Part shown: in pieces, positions 26,862 to 39,400 of the stretch
Position numbering within the stretch: position 1 is the first letter of the stretch
How the letters are laid out: each line of letters starts with the position of its first letter
DNA from: Desmodesmus armatus
Taxonomy: Eukaryota; Chlorophyta; Chlorophyceae; Sphaeropleales; Scenedesmaceae
Direction: 5' to 3'
Length of the DNA stretch: 64,000 bases
Assembly: GCA_007449985.2 (NCBI GenBank)
Contig: VIIQ02000634.1
Location: forward strand, 82,281-146,280
Program-made: the position numbers and the translations under genes
Notes under the pieces: model-generated
Told to the model about the DNA's origin: nothing
Database searches by the model: none
Seen by the model: the letters and a program-made list of their open reading frames with translations, nothing else

Positions 26862-27619
26862 ATGTCCTTATGGAAATACTGGAGTTATGAACCGTCGATC
26901 GACGAGGCCACTCCTCGGGCAAGCAGGAGAGTACGTGGCCACGAAGGTTGTTCCTGGCCTGCCTGGGTTGTTTCTGCTGGCATTCCAAAGAGCCATGTGC
27001 ACACACAGCTGCCTTGAAGCTGCCCCACCGCACGTGCACACTAGCTTTGTTGCACACAGCCCGCATTCACGGCAGGAATTTGGCTGATGTTGCTGTGCAC
27101 AAACTCGCATCAAGTTGTTTTCCTGTACAGCTGTGGTCACACGATAGAACCATATCATGCTGTCTGAGCTTATAGTATCAGCTGCAGTGTACCTGTCCTA
27201 CCCTTTCAGATTGTGTTCAGTTGCAGTGCACCTAAAACACCTTATCATAGTAATTGAACCGTTGGAACTGGTAGCAGCAGATTTGCCTGATCCTGTTTTA
27301 GACTTTGCAGAAGATGTGCCTGACTGTAGTGTTGTACTTGGAGCTGCCAGCTGTATTACAGTCTTGCACAAGCCTACCACTTTGGATATCTGCATCATAT
27401 GACATACATGACAATCATTGTCATCGGATGAAACTGCACAGGGTATGCCTATGTGTTGAATTGGTTGCCGCTCTTTTACACAGCCAATCACCACCACACA
27501 ACTGGCAAACTGCAACAATGCACCTGTGTTGGTGCTGTTGTACACGCGACAGAGGAAAGATGGCGAGAAGGGAAGCTGATATGGTGAACATGCTCAGGAG
27601 GCATGGCGCACCATCATAA
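26862..27619 (+). CDS. Possible small gene, only the two ends look coding
   Basis: An ATG at 26862 in good context (AAACATGTCC) opens MSLWKYWSYEPSIDEATPRA, ending at a strong donor (GTACGT, about 26930). A last-exon-like segment at about 27551-27619 reads MARREADMVNMLRRHGAPS and stops with TAA after an AG acceptor. I could not connect the two in phase and know no matching family. It starts head-to-head with the secreted gene 234 bp away. Otherwise the 26629-27855 interval shows nothing. Confidence 0.25.
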
Positions 27620-27855
27620 CCACAACTTGTGCTGAACGTCAAACTCTACATCCCAAACATGCCGGCACACAAGGTGCGAGCTGCTGCAACATCATGCACC
27701 ACCACATATGCGCAAGCTCTGGCAAAGCCCTGCCTTTTCAGGCAAAGCAGTATGCAGCACGTACATTGCCAGCATGATCAACGGCTGTGTTGCCCAAGCA
27801 CCACAACATGCATGCCACAGCAATGCACCAAGCAACTGTCATGATGCAGGTCTCT

Positions 27856-29927
27856 TCAGTTGGTGGCGCGGTCAAACCAGAACTGCCATGTGGGCATGTT
27901 TGTGTAGAACTCGGTGATGAGGATGCCTGTGAAGCCCAGCATGGCAATGCGACCGTTCCAGTTCTCAGCCCTGGTAGCAGCAGCGGCAGGAGCAGCGGCA
28001 GTGGCAAGGGCAGCACATCAGCAGCTGAGAAATATTGTCAGGACACAGCAAACCAGGTGCTGATCATTCTGCAGACCCAAACCCTGATGCACTCCGCGTA
28101 GCAGGGTATAGTGATGCCATCAGGCCGAACGCAGCTGAAGGGAGTCCGGAAGGCTCAATCTCCGAGCGAGTGGCACCAGAAGGCTGCTGGGGAGTCCCTT
28201 CCACAAGCACTGAGGCTCCATGTGTGTACAGGGAGATGCAAGGAGCTGACAGGTTGCTGGAGTGTTGTTGCCCTCACGAAATGTGTCATGTCAGGCTAAC
28301 AAATGCAAGCCAGGCTACCCACACAACTTGTTTGCTATTGTGTTCAGCGGAGAGAATGGGCCAACTCACTTTGGTGTCCAGTTCAATCCAGCGAAGGTGT
28401 TGGCAAAGGGCTCCTTGCGGGTGTAGCCACTGCAGCGGCAGCAAGACGGTAGCAGCACATCGGACAACTATTTTCAAAATTTCCTCATCGCGCATGTTGG
28501 ACACTATAGCCAGAGTCATCACCTTTCTGGTTGCACCATGTGAGATACAATGTCTGTGCATGTGCGATGCGCAGTCTCAGTGTGCAGGTGCCTGGCCTAT
28601 TGCGCAAGTGCTGAGCCTTGCTACGCACTGCAGAGTGTCCCGGCTCACTCACCGCACGATCGGGATGTATGAAGCCAGTGAGATGATCACAAACACTGCC
28701 AGGACAGAGTAGGGGTGGTCCTTCACCTGAGCAAGTCAGCAAACAGTACGGTAACACGTCAGCAAAGGGCCACATCCTGTTGCAAGCCGATGACTGTTTC
28801 AGAGAGACTGTTGTGGTGTGTTCAAGCAGTCCGATCGCCTTCGACATTGGTTTGTGTTGTGTTTGTCGCTCAGCACCGGTGCGACGATGCATGCACAGGC
28901 CGTGACCTGTCGTGACCTGCAAACTACTCGGTACTGCCAAATCAGCAGTCAATGCACATGGAAGATGCTGAACCGCGGATTGATGACAACCGTAATGAAG
29001 GCACAGTACAAGCACTGCCGAATGCAAACAATGCGCACAGCTGCCACACACCAGTGCAGGACACCACTCGACAGCACACCATGCTCACCTGCTGCACGAT
29101 GTCCTGCTTGTACTGAGCCTCCCACCACAGGCACAGGGGCACAGCCAACATGCACAGGCGACCTGCAGGTAACATACCATTGGGAGGAGTGTGCATTGGC
29201 ATGCAGCAGGGAGTCAGCACGATGATTATGCATTCAGCAACGTGCATTGCACATCTCAAGCCACCGAAACGGCGCAGGGGTGTTCATGGCAGTTGTTTGA
29301 TAGCCCATATAATATGAGTTGGTGCCAGTGGGGTGGCCACTGGCCCTCCATATGTCATGTAGCCAAACTTGCCCCAGGTGAATCATTCATGAATCATTCA
29401 TGACAGCATCCCTTCAGCCATTGCCTCTCACCATTGATGGTCTCTGGTGCTGGTCCGTCGAAGGCCTGCAGCTGGCCCAGGGATGCATCCTTGCCTAGGT
29501 CAGCACGGCGCTCAGAAATCTCTGGTGAGACGTTGACAGCGTCGGCACGGGGGATGGTTGTAGGCTTCTGCATGTCACGCTCAGTGGCGGAGTTGCCCTG
29601 CCCAGCGGGGGTCTTCTGCAGGGATGAATGGTTGCAGCAGGTGTGAGTGCAGTGTGCAGCAGCAACTGGTAGTGCATTGAGCTGTGCAGGTCCAATGCGC
29701 TGCAGGAGCAGCGCTTTGGGCACCCACGGGAGGGTGATCAACATCGTCAGACAGCAGGCACAACAGTGCAGGTGATGCCTGCAGAGGGCCATCAAGGCGG
29801 AACGCACCTCCTCCTCACGATAGCGCCTGATGGTGCTTGTGCGCATGCCTGGCACAGGCATGGCCACCCGAGGGGCCGCTGACCGAGCTGAGCAGACCTG
29901 ACCGCGCTGCAGCATCTTCAAAGCCAT
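27856..29927 (-). CDS. Early light-induced / LHC-like thylakoid protein (three helices)
   Basis: Member of the chlorophyll a/b-binding superfamily of the ELIP type, expected to bind pigment and protect the thylakoid membrane in strong light. Six exons join in phase: 29808-29927, 29432-29615, 29089-29162, 28653-28726, 28370-28429 and 27856-27970 (TGA), 208 residues. Exon 1 gives an Arg/Ser/Ala-rich transit peptide (MALKMLQRGQVCSARSAAPR). Helix 1 carries the LHC motif APETINGRLCMLAVPLCLWW; helix 2 is VLAVFVIISLASYIPIV; helix 3 repeats the motif as ENWNGRIAMLGFTGILITE. The Glu and Asn-Gly-Arg pairs in helices 1 and 3 are the usual chlorophyll ligands and inter-helix salt bridge. Distinction from other LHC-like (LIL/SEP) proteins rests on the three helices. 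Confidence 0.9.
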
Positions 29928-30058
29928 TTTGTGCGACTGTCTCTTGGTAGTGTTTGCGTATGGAAAGCGTATGGTCGAATGCTTCTGGAATGGTTATGGA
30001 ATGCACTGGTGTTGAGTATTTTTGTAGGCGACTTTTTTGGTGACGCCAGTCCTCGTGA

Positions 30059-30066
30059 TGACGTCA
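30059..30066. promoter_or_regulatory. TGACGTCA palindrome upstream of the ELIP-like gene
   Basis: A perfect TGACGTCA, a bZIP-type ACGT-core site, lies about 130 bp upstream of the ELIP-like start codon. bZIP factors control ELIP genes in land plants; use here is an inference. Confidence 0.35.
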
Positions 30067-30265
30067 GTTGCGCAATGACCTCGGCAGGCACAAGGTTGCT
30101 GGGATGCCTGGTCCTTATTGCTACTGAAACAAACATTCTTGTACGTATTCTATTATAGCATCGCGTAGTGCAGTGATCCAAACACTGACATCGGGTGTGC
30201 AACCAGACGTTGCAATGCACCAGGCAGTGGGGAAAGTATTTTTCTGTCCACACTCGTGCAGTGGC

Positions 30266-30311
30266 AGGCGCTTGTGCTGCTTGACAGCACTGTCAAGCAG
30301 CACAAGCGCCT
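30266..30311. repeat. Perfect 46-nt palindrome (22-nt arms, 2-nt centre)
   Basis: AGGCGCTTGTGCTGCTTGAC plus AG is followed by CA and then its exact complement. It sits about 340 bp upstream of the ELIP-like start, on the far side of the TGACGTCA site. Confidence 0.9.
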
Positions 30312-31313
30312 CCTGCATTGATAGTTGTCTTCAAATAGCGGCGTCCTTTCCGGTTGGTAAGCTTGGCGTCTGGTGGTCAGCCAATTATACTTGAACCTTT
30401 CAAGCGTAAGCTTCTCTGCAGCATGCATTCCTTGCAGCACACATGCTCTATCAGCATGACATGCCAACACTGTTGGCGGTAGGGGGTAAGGCGCTGCAGA
30501 GTTACATGATTTGCCATCAGCTGCTGTTGGAACGAGATGGAGCGGAATAAGCTGCTAGAAGCCTTTTCATCTTGCATGTTGTTGCCACACCGCCTCGTCA
30601 CCATCTCACACAAAACTTGTGCCTGGAAGGCAGCAACCATGGCCAGGATCAACTTGATTGAATGTTGTGAAGTTATCAACCTGGATTCACGTTACCAAAT
30701 GCAGAGGTGCTTGTCCTGCTGATGGGCTGTGTGAAATGGAGTGGAGTGGTGTGTTGCGCCGAGACAAAGCTGCAGATTTAGGTGACAGTCAGGTTGCCTT
30801 GCTGGGTATGAGCAGGTGACAATGTTGCAGGTACTGTTGTTGGTGTGCATGTTTGGCGTCTGCTGACGGAACAAAGTTGCAACTGGACTTGCTGCACCAT
30901 CTCCTTGGGCACAGCTATCCGAAAGATATCCAATTGCCTGCTCATAATCAAGCATACAACATGTTACATATCATAATACTGCACACCATGGTTACAGCTT
31001 GCAAACATGCACTGCAACCAGTCAGCAGATCCATACACAAGCATGCAAAACTCAACTTGATTGCAACTGCTAAACAAAAGGAACCTTAAAAGCCACGCAG
31101 CAAGTGAAACTTCCAACCAAAACAGTTGCTGCAGCACTGGTCTTGCTGATATCCTGTGCGCACCTGGTGCATCATGCTAGCAGCTTAGTGCGCAGAAGAA
31201 TGTGCGCATGGAAATGCCTGAATTGGGGTGTACTCTACTGCAGGCTGCCTGCAGCTGCGAAGCAAGTGGCTGCGCATCTGGTCTGTTTCATGCCATATCC
31301 CAGCTGCCAATCA

Positions 31314-31480
31314 TCCTTCAAAACGGCACTGGGTGCCAAGTCAAAGCCAGTGATCATACCAGTTTCCAGCAGCTGATCAACCTTTCAAAACGGCACCGGG
31401 TGCCAAATCAGGCCAGACCTCAATGCCAATTCTCAGCGGCCAATTGACCTTTCAAAACGGCACCGGGTGCCAATCAAGCC
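31314..31480. repeat. Three-copy spaced repeat (about 66-bp period)
   Basis: TTCAAAACGGCACYGGGTGC recurs three times, each preceded by a CAGCTG/CAGCGG...CAAT-type word and followed by a CCAGxxx segment. GGCACCGGGTGCC inside it is itself palindromic. Confidence 0.75.
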
Positions 31481-31965
31481 AGGTAATATTGGCTGTATCT
31501 ATAAACTTTTGTAATACAGAGGGCAGCAGCGCTACAGAAGCATATGCGCATGGCAGGAGGGCGGCGGCAAGCAGACACACAGCTGTTCACCACTACCCCA
31601 CCCTGCCAAGTGCTGCGACAGTAAGCGCACACACGCCAGAGTGTGGGAATTAATGTTGTCTTCCCCAGTGTCTTCTCCAGTGACAGCCTGCGCAGACAGC
31701 AGCATGCAGCAGCAAGGTGTCAGCTTGATGCCTGCAGGTGCTGATGTGGGTGGTACTGGATGATACTGTGTATTGTGTCCCTGCACAACAGTATGGCGCC
31801 CCACGTGCCCTGGGATGTAGACTGATAATCACCATCCTGGTTGCAGCATGTTGGAACTGGACAGCACTAGACAGCATGCAGTACTGCATGCCCACACCTG
31901 CAGAAATCGTCTAATGCTCGGTTGGCCACCTACCTGGAGGATTGTCATGATGGCCAGGATGCGAA

Positions 31966-34811
31966 TCAAGGCTCGCAGTGCTCGCCATAGCAGGAGGTGC
32001 TTCCCACAGAGATGTGGGCATGCTTGTGCTCGGAGCCGTAGGCATAGCCGTGTGCGGAGCCGTAGGTTTTCTTGTCATCGGCGTAGGTCTTGACATCTCC
32101 GTACATGGACTTGCCCTTGCCATAAACGTAGCCGGTGGAGATGGCAGCTGCAGGGCAGAAAGGAGAGAGGGGGTCAGCAGAGGGTGAAACCAGTCATACA
32201 ACGCTGTTAGCTTGCAAGCTAGCTGACAGCAAGCAAATGGCAATGTTGGGGCAACACCTGGCGATGTTGCTGTGGCCTGCAGTTGCACGGCAGCACCAAC
32301 AGCCTCTGTGCATCATGCATGATGCTGCAGAATTGCGTGAGGTCCCAGCAGCATTCATGATCAGCCCAGCTGATGCAGATGCCAGGCGTGCAGTCACTAC
32401 TTTGTTGGATTGTGGCGAGGCCCAATCCTCTCCCCCACTGGCACACTCTAGCCAGCAGCATCTCAATAAAGAGCAGGGCGAATTGACTTACTGTTCTTCT
32501 TGACTGGATACACGGGGGCGACGTGCTTCTTTGTGGGGGTCTTCTTGATGGTCAGGAGCTTGCGGTCGAACTGTCCCTCGCCCACGCCCTCAGGCTTCTT
32601 GCACTCATGTCCATGGCAGGCGATGAAGGTGGCGTGGCCGACGGCGTGCTTCTTGTGACTGCCGTAGGCATCCACGCCGACGTGAGAGGAGGCGTATTTC
32701 TCCTCAGCCTTGGTGTTGCCGTATGTGTACACCTTCTCGCCCTTGCCATAGCCAAAGGCAAGGCCCACGGAGTCTGCAGCAACATGTGACAGGCAGCAAA
32801 CGGCAGTTTGGTGACATCCTGGCTGTTCACTACTACCTAGTCAGCGGTGGGGTGCGGGGGTGCAACGGCTGGTACGCAGAAGCAGCAACAGCAGTGCTGG
32901 GCGTTGCTGCACTGACGTGCTGAGCATGGCGTAAAAGCAAGCAGCACAGTTACTGTGGCAGCCAGCCAGCTGCACAGCCAAAGCACTGCTGAACCAGTTA
33001 TGGATCATGGCCAGGGTGCAGCCGCTGCAGTGATGGAAGGACCCTGCACCCTGCTGTGGCACGGGCACAGCAGTCCAGGGTTGCAGGCAGCAGAAGTATT
33101 GTGCATGGGGTGCAGCGCTGAGCAGGGCGCATTGACTTACTCTTACTGGGTGCAGGGGCGCCATACTTCTCCTTCTTAGCTGGGCCCTTCTTGGCGGGGC
33201 GGCCAGCAGCTTGAGCTTGTTGTCGTCGTTGTCTCCCTGGTCGTTCTCGTCGTCCACGCTCTCAGGCCTCTTGCAGTGTGAACCATGGCAGGCGATGGAG
33301 GTGACCTGGCCGACGGCGTGCTTCTTGTGACTGCCGTAGGCATCCACGCCTGCGTGAGAGGAGGCGTAGTTCTCCCCGGCCTTGGTGTTGCCGTAGGTGT
33401 ACGCCTTCTCGCCCTTGCCATAGGTGAAGGCAAGGCCGACGGAGGCTGCAGCAAGACGAAAGAGGCAGCAAACGGCAGTTGGTGAGGTCATGGCTTTGCG
33501 CTACGTAGTATACTGCCTAGTCAGCCTATTATACTGCCTAGTCAGCAGCTGGGCGTGAGATGCAACAGGAGGTACAGGAGGTAGGCAGACTGCCTGAAGC
33601 AGCAACAGCATTGCTGCACTGGACGCTACCGCGCTGACATGCTGAACATGGCATGAATGCAAGCAACACAGTCACTGCAGCAGCCAGTCAGCTGCACAGC
33701 CCAAGCACTGCTGAATCCGTCATGGATCATGGCCAGGGTGCAGCCACTGCAGTGATGGAAATTACCCTGCACCCTGCTGTGGCACGGGCACAGCAGTCCA
33801 GGGTTGCAGGCAGCAGAAGTATTGTGCATGGGGTGCAGCGCTGAGCAGGGCGCATTGACTTACTCTTACTGGGTGCAGGGGCGCCATACTTCTCCTTCTT
33901 AGCCGGGCCCTTCTTGGTGGGGGCGGCCAGCAGCTTGCGCTTGTTGTCGTCGTTGTCTCCCTGGTCGTTCTCTTCGTCCACGCTCTCAGGCCTCTTGCAG
34001 TGTGAACCATGGCAGGCGATGGAGGTGACCTGGCCGACGGCGTGCTTCTTGTGACTGCCGTAGGCATCCACGCCTGCGTGAGAGGAGGCGTAGTTCTCCC
34101 CCGCCTTGGTGTTGCCGTAGGTGTACGCCTTCTCGCCCTTGCCATAGGTGAAGGCAAGGCCGACGGAGGCTGCAGCAAGACGCGAGAGGCAGCAAACAGC
34201 AGATTGTGTGAAATGCTGAGCACTACCTGGTCAGCAGCTGGGTGAGAGGGTGCAACAGCCGGTATGCAAAGGCAGCAACAGCAGTGCTGCACTGGGCATT
34301 GCGCTGATGTGCTGAAGATGTCACGAATGCAAGGAGTACAGTCACTGCGGAGCCAGTCAGGTGCACAGCCCAAGCGCTGACAAAGTCATTATGGCCAGGG
34401 TGCGGCCTACTGCTTTGATGATCAGGAATCATGCAGGATGCGTCCGGGGTCGCAAGCTGCAGTGCTGCAGAGCTGATCAGCCCTCAAACATATCGCATTG
34501 ACTTACTCTTGCCGGGGGCAGGGGGGTTGTATCTGACTGGCTTCTTTGGCATGGAGAGCAGGGTCCTGTCCGTTGAGGTTGCCGCAATTTGCTCAACCGT
34601 GCCCGCGCCTGCATGCGTCACGACAGAGGTGTAGGACTTCGTCTGCTCAGGGACGGAACGCAGTCAGGAGTCGCGAAAGCACAGCAATACGGGTTTCAAT
34701 GCGTCAACACTGTCGTGTATCTTAAAGCACCGCCAACTTACACGCTTCGAGCGCCAGCATGGCCACAACAGCAGCGGAGATCAGCCACACTATGGTCGCT
34801 GAGCGCAACAT
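31966..34811 (-). CDS. Secreted Lys/Tyr/His/Gly-rich repeat-exon protein (gene A)
   Basis: Exons: 34742-34811 (signal peptide MLRSATIVWLISAAVVAMLA), 34507-34608, 33864-34169, 33141-33445, 32492-32773 and 31966-32147 (TGA). Every internal junction is phase 1, so any middle exon can be gained or lost without breaking the frame. Exon 2 is a short linker (EQIAATSTDRTLLSMPKKP). Exons 3, 4 and 5 are homologous units: TYGKGEKAYTYGNTKAGENY, then VDAYGSHKKHAVG, a Cys motif (ACHGSHCKRPE or ACHGHECKKPE) and a Lys-rich tail. The last exon (GYVYGKGKSMYGDVKTYADD, CYGEHCEP) is closer to the units of the gene at 40068-51158. Exon 4 is 305 nt, one base short in a G run near 33200, which shifts its frame; skipping it leaves an intact 313-residue protein. 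Probably an extracellular matrix or adhesive protein; the family is not known to me. Confidence 0.8.
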
Positions 34812-35287
34812 GTTTGCTGAGAATGACTTTGCAGGGGGGCAACCCAGCTGAAGGCTGGAGGGATTGAATGTTACGGGGTGTGCTTGCGCTATATATAGAT
34901 GCGACACCCTTGGATTGGTCGAGCTGGAGGGGCGACGCCTATTAGCGAGAGCTGCGACTGTTGGTCGTGGCGCGATGTTGGTCGATGTTGGGGCTGTTGG
35001 TCGTGGCGCGATGTTGGTCCATGTGGGGCGATGGCAGTTTCACTCCGAATGACAGACTGTTGATGGCGAACAACCCATGAAACGCTTCTGACAAGGGGAC
35101 GTCACACCTGGTTGCAGAGGGCGCTCTTGCACGCCTGGCCCAACAAACCAACAGCCTCGGGGTCTCGGGTTTTGCTGCCACCGCTGAATATGGGTGCATC
35201 AGCAACCGATGTGAGCAGATAGGGGACGAAGTCAACTTGTGCAAACAGGTCGCCACGCTACGCTCGCTCTTTGCTTCAACTGCCGAT
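34812..35287. promoter_or_regulatory. Divergent promoter of pair 1
   Basis: Between gene A (-) and gene B (+). On the minus strand it has TATATATA (34890-34897), about 80 nt upstream of the gene A ATG, and 8 nt beyond it the 19-nt block CTCGACCAATCCAAGGGTG (34905-34923) with a CCAAT box. The same block and TATA occur before the gene at 51158. Further out, CTGTTGGTCGTGGCGCGATG plus TTGGTC is directly repeated (34958-34983, 34994-35019; period 36). Confidence 0.75.
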
Positions 35288-36441
35288 ATGTCTCGCCACG
35301 CGTTGTTTGTCTTGGTATTGTGCGCCATGCTGGCACTGATTGCAGGTAATGCATCCTCGCATGCTGCAGTCTCACATGTAAATCATAGCAACATGGCAAG
35401 ATGGTCAAACAGCAGCCCTCATGCCAGAATGCTGAACCAACTGGAGTGTGGGTGTAAGGTAGCACACCATGGTAGCTGCCTGTTGTTTGCCATTTCTGCA
35501 GGCCAGGAGGAGGCAACGGGCCCACGACGGATGCTGGCTGCAACAGTCCGATTCAGTGGTGAGTTTGCTCATACAGGACCCTGCATTGTCTGTTTCTACC
35601 CATGACCAGGTCATGTGCTGCCTTCCGCTGGCACCTCTACAGAGCTGTTTCTGGCCCTCTGGCCCATCACATCGATGTCATTGAGAACACTTGAGCGAAG
35701 AACATCGCACATTGCAGCTCAGCTATGCAGGTGCCGCATAGCAAGCACGGCAGCTGCCGCACACCCGTGTGTTGCCATGTTGCGTTATGTTGCTGCAGGA
35801 TCACCTGGTGATAGCAATGGCTTCACCTTCAGTGTGGACGGCAAGCTCCCTAATGGTGCCTACAGCTACGGCTCCTCTGTCGCATACAGGATGCCAAAGA
35901 GGGGGTCATCGGGCAGGGTGAGTGTAGGCTACCTAATGGGGCATGGTGTGCGGGCACAATGCACACACAGTGATGCTGTGATGCTGTGATGTTGCTCTCA
36001 TGTGAATGCTTGCCGTCAGAAGCATTACAGGCCAGTACTTGAGTGTGTTTCTTGTGCATTGCATGCCGGGTTTGGACATGTCGCTAGTGTGATTCTTACC
36101 AATGGTCAATGGCTGACCGCTGGCTGGCCTTGCACTCATGGACGGCAGCATCAGGCGTGTCCATACAACATTTGATGCCAAGCACAGCATTCCTAGAAAC
36201 CATCACCTGCTGACTGCTGAGTGGCCCCTGGACATGCCCTGCCTGCTTGCAGCCCGTGGGGGACTCTAAAGCTGATGCCTCAGCTTCCGGCAGTGGTGAC
36301 TTTGTCAGAGGCAACGCCAGGACACATGCTGCTGAGCACTTTGCCTACAGCAATGCCAACTCTCTTGCTATCGACAGGCGTGGGGGTGTCAGGGGTGCGA
36401 GGGCAGACACCGACACGGATGCCTGCACAGACTGCAAGTGA
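35288..36441 (+). CDS. Small secreted protein (gene B) of unknown family
   Basis: Four exons join in phase: 35288-35345, 35502-35558, 35799-35917 and 36253-36441 (TGA), 140 residues. Exon 1 is a signal peptide (MSRHALFVLVLCAMLALIA). The mature part opens GQEEATGPRRMLAATVRFSG, then a Gly/Ser-rich domain (DSNGFTFSVDGKLPNGAYSY, SSVAYRMPKRGSSG) and a tail with Asp/Cys pairs (RADTDTDACTDCK). It is divergently paired with gene A over 476 bp. A frame-broken copy of exons 3 and 4 lies inverted at 61618-62274, which supports this exon structure. I know no matching family. Confidence 0.7.
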
Positions 36442-39400
36442 ACAGGTAGGGAGCATGCTGGTGAACCGCATGCACACTCATGCAGCAGCATCCATCAACA
36501 ACTGTCAGCAAAGAAAGCTCGCCAGTCCCGGGCCCTAGTTGTGGCGACCTGACAAGCCTGTGATTCGCGGTCCATGCAAGCTTTCAAAGCGCAACTGTTG
36601 CGTCCAAGAAGATAGAGCCTGCATCATCTGCTCTTGTTGCCTTGTATGCGGACTGCACAATCTGACAGCTGCATGAATGCCTGTTACATGCCTTGCAGGT
36701 GGACACATGAGCGAGAGGGAGCTGTCACTGGAGGCAACCATGTTGTACCCACCGAGTCACAACCGTGCCTGTTGTTGGGCTACAAGGATTTCGTGACAAG
36801 GACGTTGCAACTGACATGGTGTTTTGAGTGTTGGATGCTGTCGACAACCTTTCTTGTCACAGAACCTCGGATGGGTGTTCTTGTGATTAGCGTGTGAAAG
36901 GCATCTGTCGCCTTGGAGGGCCTGGTTTATTAGATGTCAGTAGATGTCACTAAGGTGGCATTAGGTGTTGTTTAGCTGTCAAAAGCATGAACAGGCTGAG
37001 TTGACTTGTTGCTTGCAGTTGTCACATTGAGGTTGTTGCATCGAGCTGGTGAGTTGAGTTGGTGAAGCTTGCAGGTTGGCGTACCACACTACAGTGGTTT
37101 ATTTATGTCTGCGGTTGTTGACGCCTGTTTTTGGTCACCCATGGTCTTGGAGCATGTGGTAATACCAGTGGGGTGATTGTGCATTGATGGTACTTGAGTT
37201 GGCCATGCCTCGGGTTCGGGGGTCGCTGGGAGGGCTGGTTGACTACTTGCCTTCAGAACTCCCAGAATAAGCGGTACCACCGCATGGTATGCTTTTGTTT
37301 CATTTGGCCACATCCAGGTGTGGCCCTGCAGCTGAGTGGTTGGAATTCGAATCAATTGATGTGTGGCCGCCTACGGTGAATGTGAGCTGTTTCGGCAACA
37401 ACAAGGGGGTGATTCGGGTATTGTAAGCCCTGCCTGGGTTTGAGTCAGGCTTTGCACTATGCCGATGAATGGCAGGGCTCAGATCGGTCACCAAAGTCAC
37501 ACACCCCTAGGGGATTATTACCAAGCCTTGGCTACTGGCAGTTGTTGTGGCGTGTTTCACGCAGTAGTGGTGGTGCTGGTTGATGGTTGCTCAGTGGTTC
37601 AACCACTGTTTCAGAGGTCTCTTCTGAGCCAAACCCCCCAAGAGTTGCCGTAGCTGGTCTTGTCAGGATGGGCAAATCTGGTGACGTAATGATGACTGCA
37701 CGCTCTGCCTGTACACATGCGCAAGATGATACTGATTGCAAAAGACACCATGTTGCCATATCCGGCAGCATTATACTAATTCGTTGATCCATCATGGCAC
37801 ATTGCCAGCACACACCTGACACCGCCTCAAATAGTTCATGCCAGCCGCACCGTGACAGCAACACCCGGGGTTGAGGTTGTCACCAGTGGTGACAACTCAA
37901 GCACTGGCTCGACCCAGTTGCACTGCAAGAGACTCCGGCACCCCGTTGGGTATGCTTGTTGAACTTCTTCCGTGCACCTATCCTTGCAGTTCAACCCAGA
38001 AAGAAGCCGTAACCAGAACACAACAGCAAAGAAAGGAATGAAAGATAAGTCAAGTACAGGAGCATACAGAAATGCCAAAACTTCTAGTAGAAGGTACAGA
38101 AAGGACAGCAGCGCTTGCAGGCGCCAGCAGCGGCACAACCCCATTGGAGCACGATGCAACACTGAACATTGTCGACTGATCGTTGGGTAGCTCAGCACTG
38201 CCCCTGGAGTGCCACCATCTGCTGTGCAGCATGCCATCGTAAGCACCACTTGCCGACATAACAGCAGCATATTTTGCCTAGTAGGTCATACTGATGTAGT
38301 GAGGCATAACTGGGTTGCATCCGGCTGCCATCAGCGCACTGGCAGGTGTTCAACACCAGGGCCTGCGCAGGTGTGCGTTTACAAGGTGCAAAACCACAGC
38401 TTCCCCACAGCTCAGTCATATTCATATCGCATCGATGGCATGCGCTACCGCGTAAGCATGCTGCAGGCAGTTAACCTGAACCTGCCGATGGCGCTGAAGT
38501 GAAGAAACTGGGAACAGCCTTAGCAGTGGCGGGCGCAGTTGACTACTGTGGTGAGTGACTGTGAAGCTCAGGAGGTATCTGCAGCAGGCTTCCTAGGCCG
38601 CCTGAAGGCCTGGGCCACCCGCAGATGGCATATGCTGTTAACATGTGCAAGGCGTTGGCTTGTTCATGTCATGGTTCACTGTACCACCGTAGCAGCCGCA
38701 ATCTGCCGGATACTATCGTAGACTGGGTACACGTCTCAACCCAAGTTTGGTCATGTGCGATGTGGAATTCATCAACATAAACCACTCTAGGTGCAAGCTG
38801 CCAACAGGCACTACCACTGCTGGCAGTGTGCTTCTGGCAGAGGCACATCAGCATGCAACACTGCGGCAAGTAAACTCAACTGCAACAGGGAAGAAAGCCA
38901 AGAAGACTTCCAAAGTTGGCTGGCAGCACCAGAGCAACTGAATCATCTAAGGGTTTAGATTTAGTCTGAGCTGTGTGGAGTTCTTTTGGCGCACTGCCTT
39001 GGTGTGCTGCACTGTAGTGCAGCACCACGAACTGGTGTGCCACAGTGTGCATGCATGCATGCTCCCATGCGTGCTAGCATTGGGAGGGATTAAGCACAGG
39101 GGCTTATGGCTGTTGAATGCATACTTGATTGTTTGATGGATGGGGACAATTTGTGGTATGATCCAATTGGAACGCTCAAACCTGGGTTACTGCAGGTTGT
39201 TTGCTGTCAATAGTGAGAAGGGACCTGGAAGTATCATGTTGGCTAATTCAGTACCCACCACCTCATGCATGAGTTGGGGCAATCAGGAGCCAGGGAAGTG
39301 TTACGCGCCAAGACAGACCAACACAATACAACTTGTATTGTGTACATGGCACGCTCCGTACAAGTTCACACAAACACAACCATACATGTTTGCCACACTT

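Larger units (their letters stand above)
29928..31965. other. Intergenic region: ELIP-like promoter and 3' side of a secreted gene
   Basis: Besides the palindromes listed, it holds three spaced copies of the word CAAAACGGCACCGGGTGCCAA (one variant) at about 31318-31475, roughly 65-70 bp apart. No convincing exon was found. Confidence 0.5.
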
